Origin: Hormiphora californensis | Lineage: Eukaryota > Ctenophora > Tentaculata > Cydippida > Pleurobrachiidae | Length of the DNA stretch: 64,000 bases | Assembly: GCA_020137815.1 (NCBI GenBank) | Contig: CM035362.1 | Span: 1,587,820 to 1,651,819, forward strand | Direction of reading: 5' to 3' | Shown here: positions 32,524-41,500 of the stretch, one piece after another | How positions within the stretch are numbered: the stretch's first letter is position 1 | Layout of the letters: every line of letters starts with the position of its first letter | Translations under genes and position numbers: made by a program | Notes under the pieces: model-generated | What the model was told of the DNA's origin: nothing | Database searches by the model: none | The model's input: only the letters and a program-made list of their open reading frames with translations

Positions 32524-35500
32524 CTAGATCTTTTGTTTTATTTTCCCAAGTAAGGGGCAATATTTCGAATGCTGCGAATCTTTCTCGTAGCATGTCTTCG
32601 AACAGTAGGGATGCCTGCACTTTTTGCACCTAGAAAGGATTGACAATAATATTGGATTGGGTAAAGCCATATAGAAGAAGAATGCGAGACAAAAGTTCAA
32701 GTATTACCTGACAAAGCCACTGTGGCCTTGTGGGTTCTCATTAATAGTCTCGCAGATGATACAAAATGGTGGGAAACTCAGATAACCCTGACGTTTACTG
32801 TACCTAATGATAATCGTGGTCAATTGTAATAATAATAATAGATCTGCCCACGTAGATACACATAATATTTTTCATTCTAATTTTCAAATATTTACTAAAA
32901 TCACTGATTTCATAAAATAACCAATAACATACTTTACGAGACTGTGATAGTAGTACTGTAGTAAGATTGAAGTGTTGATTAGAGATGATTGAATATAAAT
33001 AAGCAAATCCAGACAACATTTCAAGACACATTCCCACTGTTTCAACTTGGTTAGAATCTTGACCCGTCTAATTCTCGCCTTTACCATTGTTTTGCCCTGA
33101 AAACAGACGGTCGTTTTCTTTAAAAAATATAGAGCGATTCACACTTACCAGTTCCATGATCTTCCAAAGGCCGGGGTTGGTTGAACAACCGGCAATCATT
33201 ATGAAGATTTGAGCAATCTGATTGATAACAAACGTGGAATCAGCTAGGGCCTCTTGGTATTTCCCTTGTTCAAAATGTGCCGCTGATCTGAAGAAAATTA
33301 ATTTGGTCCTCGACTCTTTTTTCTGATCAGTATAGTAGGAAACAGAAATGAATAATTACACTTAAATGAACAAGTTCCCGTTACCTGTTATTTATAGTGA
33401 TAGTCAGCACATGGTACATGTTTATCAGCTCTGGGTCATCACTGAAATAGTGAGGTGAAATAGTGAAGCTAATTAGGGTAGCGACTGGCTATTTGAAATG
33501 GCAGCTAATTTGAAACACCCCAAGCAGGTGCACCAGATTAGGATTTATCGACTTCAGTGGGCTTGACTAGTTCTGATTGGGCGCCGTTACGATCTGGGTG
33601 TTTGGAGGCCTGTTTACAGGTGCGCGCTGCCAAAAAAGTTGATTCACTAAAATGGCTATAACCGCCAAACCACTCAACCGTTTTGGCTGATTCAAAGTTT
33701 ATCTGGTAGGGAATGCCCCAACCCAAACCCAAACCCCAACCCTAACCCTACTTTAGCCCTAACCCTAAAAAACCCGTTTGTCAGCACTCCCAAAACACCC
33801 AGATTTTAACGCTGGCCGTTCTGACTAGCCCACTTATGATGTAAAACGAATTATTCTTGTTATTATGCAAACTTTGCCAAGCTAGACTGCCATTCGTGTG
33901 CCCCGCATGCGAATGACGTCCCTTTACAGATGTAAAGGGAGGGTCAGAACATAACAAATGCAGACTTACCAGAAAGTATCGGGTGATTGGATTCTGAAGT
34001 AACACGAGATGATGACGCTAGTATATACATCAGCTGCATCGACAAACTTTCGTTGTGCATAGAAGTGATTGCCCAATTCCTTAAATTCCACCGGATTAGT
34101 TTTCAGATCAAAACCAAACGGTATCATGGTTCGTGGTGTTAAATAAGCTTTTACCAGATTTCCCAAAGTCTGATAGAAGTTACAATAATCTGGGTTGTTC
34201 TGCTCCAGCTCTATCAGATTTATCAAAAGAGTAACTCCTTGCTGTAATCAAGAGAGAGAGAGAGAAATGGGAAGAGTGCTTTGAAATGTACACATATTAC
34301 AGTAGGGTAGCGACTAGCTATTTGAAATGGCGGCTAATTTGAAACCCCCCTCTACAGGCCAGCAGGTGCACCAGATTTGGATTTTTAGACATCATGTCAG
34401 AACTCATACCAAGCCCACTGATGTCTAAAAATCCAAATCTGGTGCACCTGCTGGCCTGTTATAGAGGGGTTGTTTCAAATTAGCCGCTATTTCAAATAGC
34501 TAGTCGCTACCCTATACGATATAAGCATAAACCCCCTCCGGGCTCCCCCATTGGCTCACGGAGTTGGTAGCGGCGAATTTGAAGGTATCTTGATCTGTAT
34601 TTATCTGGAACAGTCTTGGAAGCATTTTCAGGTATTCGGGAACTCGTTGAGCCCGAGGTTGGTAAAAAGGGCTCGATAGGCTCAGTTTCATTCTTTGTAG
34701 GAACTCTTTTTCAGTAGATTTCAGAATTCTTATAGAAGTATCTGCGAACAACATCAAAAATATCTCGTACGGGTGGACTCCGATATTCCGGGAGGATAAT
34801 CGTGGCCAAATATTTGTATAGGACTGTTACAGTATTACATAAAAACGTTTTTAATCTGTAATGTTTTACCTACTACCTTTTACGCAACTTGAAAGATAAC
34901 AGTCCACAATGATTAGCAAATAATTAGAGAATCGTATCAGTTTACTCCCCAATCCAAGAAAGTTGCTTGCTGAAACAAACGGGTTACAAATTACATTTAA
35001 TCTTTCTACTCTATCTAAAACAAAAAGAGCCAAAACTTGACCGACCATTGACCAACGGATCAGATCAAATCCCTCAAGTATGTTTTTCTCTCTCTTTTAT
35101 TAGTACAGTCGGACCCCGATTTAGTGGCATCCTCGGTGGAAAGAAATCCTGCCACTAAATCGGGGTGCCACTAAATCGGGGTGAGCCATATTTGGCGGGG
35201 GGGTTCCAACCTATTTTTTTGTATTTTTTTGTATTTTTTTGTATTTTTTTGTACGGACCATACATAAAAGTATCCAAAATTCCTGTTTTTTTCCATACAA
35301 ACAATACAAAAAAATACAAAAAAATACAAAAAATAATGAAGGATGTGGGTACGTGAAAAAGTATAAATAATACATGTACATGAACATAAACGGAACCCAG
35401 CTATACATAAACGGTAAGAAATTGCGATTCGGGGAAATTTCTCGCTTAGAAAATACGATTCGAGAAAATTTTCTCGGTAAGAAATTGCGATTCGGGGAAA

Positions 35501-38500
35501 TTTCTCGCTTAGAAAATACGATTCGGGAAAATTTTCTCGGTAAGAAATTGCGATTCGGGGAAATTTCTCGCTTAGAAAATACGATTCGAGAAAATCTTCT
35601 CGGTAAGAAATTGCGATTCGGGGAAATTTCTCGCTTAGAAAATACGATTCGAGAAAATTTTCTCGGTAAGAAATTGCGATTCGGGGAAATTTCTCGCTTA
35701 GAAAATACGATTCGAGAAAATTTTCTCGGTAAGAAATTGCGATTCGGGGAAATTTCTCGCTTAGAAAATACGATTCAGGAAAATTTTCTCGGTAAGAAAT
35801 TGCGATTCGGCGAAATTTCTCGCTTAGAAAATACGATTCGGGAAAATTTTCTGGGTAAGAAATTGCGATTCGGGGAATTTTCTCGCTTAGAAAATACGAT
35901 TCGAGAAAATTTTCTCGGTAAGAAATTGCGATTCGGGGGAATTTCTCGCTTAGAAAATATGATTCGAGAAAATTTTCTCGGTAAGAAATTGCGATTCGGG
36001 GAAATTTCTCTCGCGATTTTGGCATGCTACATATGTAATTTTACATACAAAATACAAAAAAAAACAGTTTTATATGGTAATTTACCATTATTGTTCGAAC
36101 TTTTACTGTTTTTAAACATTCTTCCACGCTATTTCACGCAATTTAGCACAAAATATATACATATTTTAATATGTATATATTTTAATATGTATATATTTTG
36201 TGCTAAATTGCGTGAAATAGCGTGGAAGAATGTTTAAAAACAGTAAAAGTTCGAACAATAATGGTAAATTACCATATAAAACTGTTTTTTTTGTATTTGG
36301 TTGCTGCCAAAGGTGACCCAAAGAAATTGCAAAGTAAGCTCCAGAAACTTCTTGGAAAAGCTGAAACAATTCTTCCTGAAACAACAAACACCAAGAACTT
36401 GGCAGATGATTTCTCCCAGTTCTTTAGTTCGAAAGTGGAAAAAATTCGAACCCAAGTCAATGAGGAGCAGAAGCAAGCTGGCGACTTTGAGGAACCCGGA
36501 AAAGCCTGTCATTCAACGTGGAAGGAATTCAAAGAGATATCGGAGGAGGAACTTGTTAAGGTGGTGAAGTCTATGTCAAGCAAACATTGTGACCTTGATC
36601 CGTTGCCCACTTGGGTAGTAAAGGAGTGCATTAGGGATCTTGCTCCGGTATTAACATCGATGGTAAACCAATCTCTACATCAGTCTACAGTTGCGGAATC
36701 TCTCCAGAAGGCTATCGTGTTTCCTACCATCAAGAATATGTACGGAGATAGGGAAGCTCTCAGTAACTATCGTCCTGTCTCAAATATCCCATTCCTTTCT
36801 AAGCTCCTAGAAAAGGTGGTGCTCATGCAGCTGAATGAGTACCTTGAAAGCAATTCACTTCTGGGCAAGCATCAATCCGGTTATCGTGCTGGTCACAGTT
36901 GCGAAACTCTGTTAGCCAGCATGTTTGATGATGTATTAGGTGAGATGGATAAAGGAAATGTCGTGGCTCTGATCTGTTTGGACATGAGTGCCGCATTTGA
37001 TACGGTGGATCATGAAGAGTTGTTGGAGGTGTTGCAGAAACGGTTTGGAGTGGATGGTGATCCTCTTCAATGGTTTAAGAGCTACTTGAGTTCCAGATCT
37101 TTTAGAGTCTCAGTTGGTGATTGTTTCTCGGATACCCTAGCCTTACTCTGTGGAGTGCCCCAGGGGTCCCTTCTTGGTCCAATTTTGTTTCTACTTTACA
37201 TTGAAGCTGTGCAAGATATTGTGGAACCATATGGACTCCGGATAAAGTTATATGCAGACGACTCCCAGCTCTATGTGAGTCTGGTTCCTACGGATTCTAC
37301 TGGCTGGTCTAGGACAAAGGTTGATATTGAGGAGGTGAAGGTGAAGAGGTGGATGGTGGGACAGTGGTTGAAGTGTAATGAGGCAAAAACGGAATTCATC
37401 CTGCTTGGAAAACGCAGTTCTTTGAGTAAAATCTCTTTCGATCCAGTTATCAACTTTGGAGGAACGGAAATCTTCCCCAGTGAATGTAGTGGAGCAGATG
37501 GGAAAACACTGGGAATACTCTTGGATCACAATTTTAATCTTGAACGACAGGTTAATAATGTGAGGAAACAGTGTGGGCTGATACTACGGAATCTCTGGCA
37601 GTTACACAGATGTTTTGATATTCAAACGAAGATAATGCTGGTCAAACAATTGATTATATCGAGGATTGATTACAGTAATATTCTGTACTGTGGACTTCCG
37701 GCCCGAGTTCTTGGTGGGCTCCAGAAAACACTAAACTCCTGTGTACGCTTTATATTCAATATCCATGGGCATCAAGAGGATTACTTGGAATACTTCAGGC
37801 AGTGTCATATTTTACCCATCTCCTACAGACTGGACTTCAAATCCTGTCTAATCGCTTATAAGATAGTCTATGGAACAGCACCAGGTTACCTCCAGGAAAT
37901 GGTACCTCTTGATGAAAGCTGGGGAGTCTCCAGGACAACAAGGATGACTAATGTTATTGATCCTTACAGATTAAAACACCCCAAGATGACCAGTATCAAT
38001 GCCAATTCTAAATTGAGACGTAGGAGACTATCGGTATTTCTGCCTACTATTTGGAATGAGCTACCCCTCGAGTTAAGGTCGATCCCCAACGTTGATACCT
38101 TTAAAGCTCGCCTGAAAACACATCTCTTCGTTGGTGCATTTGGAGTGGGTGATGGGGAACCCATGGCTGAGTTGTAATGTTTGTTGTAGTTGTGGGGCCT
38201 GCGGGCAATCAGTGTCATCCTCTCTCTAGTCATGTTATTAAATCACTATCTGGTATCCTTTTTTGAGCAGGTGTGAGTATAGCGTGTTTATTATTATTAT
38301 TATTTTTTTGTACTTTTTTGTATTTTTTTGTATTTTTTTATTTGAGGAAAGCCCTGTTTTTTCCGTACAAACATACAAGAAATAGGTTGGAACCCCCCCG
38401 GAGCACCGATCAAAGCATTGACAATCATTCTGTTAAATTTTGCAAAAAAGGAAGTAATTTTGATATCTCCTTCTGGTGCTGATACACACTCACACGCCCT

Positions 38501-41500
38501 CCGTACAACGGTTATATAGGGGAATCTCACACACACACGGGCAGATCTCGGTCAAGGAGAGATTAATTGATTATTCAGAATAAAGAGATCTGAGCAAGAA
38601 TTAAATAGGGAAGAAAATCGAAAAATACTGGGTTCGACCGGGAATTGAACCAGGGACCTCCAGAGAGACGCGCTCGATGCTCTACCACTGAGCTACCGAA
38701 CCCCTGTACAGATCGCATTTCTTCACACTATATTCAAGCACATGCCCTTAGCTAGACACCAGGAAGCGACCGAATATTCGGTTCGGTTCGGTTCGGTTCG
38801 GAAATTCGGTGTTTTTTGGGCGGTTCGGTTCGGTTCGGTAGGAAATTTTGGCCGAACCACCGAATTTTTTGGTCAAAAAATGCCCAGAAATCGGGCTTTT
38901 TCATGCAAAATTTTTCAATTATTTCACGAAAATTGTATGGATTTCAATGTCAATTTCGCCGTATTAACCCCATTTCGAATCGGTGGTGCTATGTGGAAAT
39001 GATTTCGCTAGTTAGCGGGTTCGATATGGATTGATTTGATACCTGACTTCCCGTCGAATCGTATCCTCATGAGAGGGTCAACAAATTCAGAAACTATTTT
39101 TTTCAAAAAATTCATGGAGAGCACCGATCAAGGTAAGAATCATTCTCTGAAATTTTGTAAAAAACTTTGGAAAATATTTCAAAGTCAATTTTATGGAAAA
39201 TTTTCTATGTCAATTTTTGCGTACGAATCGTGTTACGAATCGGTATTGCTAAGCGGGAGTGATGTTGCTAATTAGTTGGTCCGAGATGGATTATGCTGAT
39301 ACGTGATCCCCCATCAAATCTAATTAGGAAGTTTAGGGGACACGATTCATGTTTCAATAAATCCTGCTAATTAGCGAGAGCACTGCCGCATAGCATCAAC
39401 ACGATTCGTACGGCAAAATTGACATAGAATTTTTTTTCCGAAATTGACTTTGAAATATTTTACAAAGGTTTTTCACAAAATTAAATGTTTCTCTAAAAAT
39501 TCATGGAGAGCATCGATCAAGGTATTGAGAATCATTACCTGAAATTTTGTGAAATTTTTTTTGTGAAAAATATTTTAAGTAAATTATGGTGTACGAATCG
39601 TGTTTCTAATCGACAATGCTAAACGGGAGTGATGTTGGTAATTATTGGGTCCGAGATGGATTGTGCTGATACGTGATCCCCCATCAAATCTAATTGGGAA
39701 ATTTAGAGAGACACGATTCATGGTTCGTTTAATCCTGCTAATTAGCAATACCATTCCCGTATAGCATTGCCGATTCGAAACACGATTCGTACGCAAAAAT
39801 TGACATAGAAAATTTACGATAAAATTGACTTTGAAAATTTTTTCACAAAATTGACTTTGAAATTTTTTCAAACATTTTTTAACAAAATTTCAGAGAATGA
39901 TTCTCAATACCTTGATCGGTGCTCTCCATGACTTTTTAGAGAAACATTTATACAGAAAAAGTTTTGTATGGTTCGGTTCGGTTCGGTTACCGAAATTCGG
40001 TTCGGTTCGGTTCGGTTCGGTTCGGTAAAAAAGTTTTTCAAATTCGGTTCGGTTCGGTTCGGTGGAAAAAAAACCCGGTTCGGTCGTTTCCTGCTAGACA
40101 CCATGTGATAGAGGAAGTAATTTTGATATCTCCTTCTGGTGCTGATACAAGAAAAATTTTGGGGGGAAAAATCCTGCCACTAAATCGGGGTGCCACTAAA
40201 TCGGGGGCCACTAAATCGGGGTCCGACTGTATTAGTAATGCAAATGGGATCACATTTCGCAAACTGAATTTAAATCTCTTCCAGAGACGTCCTAGCGGAG
40301 GAGCTATAGTACATATATATACGTATGCACCGCCCGAGACGTTATGTATCACCAAAAAAGTGATCTCCCGGGAACTTCTCTAGGAAATCTTTGGAGGTGC
40401 AAGGGCTAGGCCGTCAAAATTTGGCTCATGTTCGGTATCTCATTCTCCATCTTGCTCACATCACATTCTGTGCATTGCATCCTTTATCTAAAAGAATATT
40501 ATACTCTAAAAGCCTTACAGAAGATATCAAGAAAGTTGCGGATTTCAAGAAATGGCATCATCGTATCCATGTTCTCGTAAATATTATCCGCAGAGAAGGC
40601 GCTAACTTCTCAGGGGAACTTTCAAAACCAGTCGCCCGCTTCACCACAATATTCGGTAGAATTTCAATGATGCAAGAGTTTTCAGTACTCTGAAAGGGTG
40701 AGTCGTGAGAAGAATTTTACATAACAGTTACAATGACGATGTGGTTCAAGACTTGTGCTCCGTAGTCCGTAATATTGGCGTTTCCTACGTCAAACCACGT
40801 CAAAGACATTTATTGCTTTTTTGTGCGTCTTGGACGTCTTGAACCACGTCGTCGTTGTAATACACATATAATGTGAACCACGATTGAATTAAAAGCATTT
40901 TAGAATTAAATCTTACACTTAGGTTGTATCTTACACTAGATTGTATCTTACACTAGATTGTATCTTTTGTCCACGAACTTTTCCACTATATTTGTAATGA
41001 TCCAAATCTAATGCCTCATTATGCGATTTCGTGTAAGGCTTATCTTGTACAGGTTGGAAAGTAATTAGGATACTGAGACAGTGAAGCATATAAGATACAT
41101 CGATACATCTACCATCAGCATACAATATCCCTGTTTGGTGGTAGCCTTCAGTGAAATCTGCACCGAATAACTTGGCGATCTGACGGAGATTTTAATTTTA
41201 ATAAATCAGTTAACTATTGTGGTAAGTGGCGGTATAGTGCGGTAATACGACGACAATTTTTCGGCATAATCGTTCTAAAGCTAATTTCACTTCTAGGGTA
41301 AACACTATCGATTTAAGGATATGGAGGATGCGGGTAGTACCTAGGGTACTCTATAGGGTCCCTAGAAACACCCCCTGAAGTTGTCGCAAGATTGGCGATG
41401 AAGAACTTGACTTAATTGGGCCTAATTGGTTATAGGGTGTTTTCAGGCTGAAGCCAAAACCATAAGTACCCTTAGAATAGGAGTAGAGTAAAAACCGATG

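Larger units (their letters stand above)
35195..38401. repeat. inner inverted-repeat pair bracketing minisatellite and LINE
   Basis: CGGGGGGGTTCCAACCTATT near 35197 is matched by its reverse complement near 38381-38400. Both sides continue into TTTTTTTGTA tracts. These may be the two ends of one element or two copies of a short MITE; I cannot tell them apart by eye. Confidence 0.6.
38450..40149. repeat. 37-bp direct repeats bracketing a 1.6-kb insert
   Basis: The 37-bp sequence beginning GGAAGTAATTTTGATATCTCC lies at 38450-38486 and again at 40113-40149. Between them are the tRNA-like sequence and hAT-like copy 2. This may be a long target duplication of a tRNA-headed SINE later hit by the hAT-like element. 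Confidence 0.65.
35106..40229. mobile_element. 5.1-kb composite with pogo-like TIRs and flanking TATTAGTA
   Basis: Outer ends are CAGTCGGACCCCGATTTA and its inverse, flanked on both sides by TATTAGTA (35098-35105 and 40230-40237), which contains the TA expected for pogo-type insertion. Both ends carry GCCACTAAATCGGGGTG repeats. The interior is a stack of later insertions: TTTTTTGTA-rich inverted sequences, a 63-bp minisatellite, an IR element, a LINE reverse transcriptase, a tRNA-like sequence and the second hAT-like element. The simplest reading is a small MITE split by successive insertions. Confidence 0.75.

Noticed and set aside
35171-36237. 284- and 287-codon repeat ORFs
   Set aside because: They are the two strands of the 63-bp minisatellite plus flanking MITE sequence; no start context, splicing or domain.
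40391-40693. 100-codon plus-strand ORF (HVRYLILHLAHITFCALH)
   Set aside because: It is antisense to two small minus-strand exons that fit the MYND gene in phase; no plus-strand splice partners. Some doubt remains because those exons are short.
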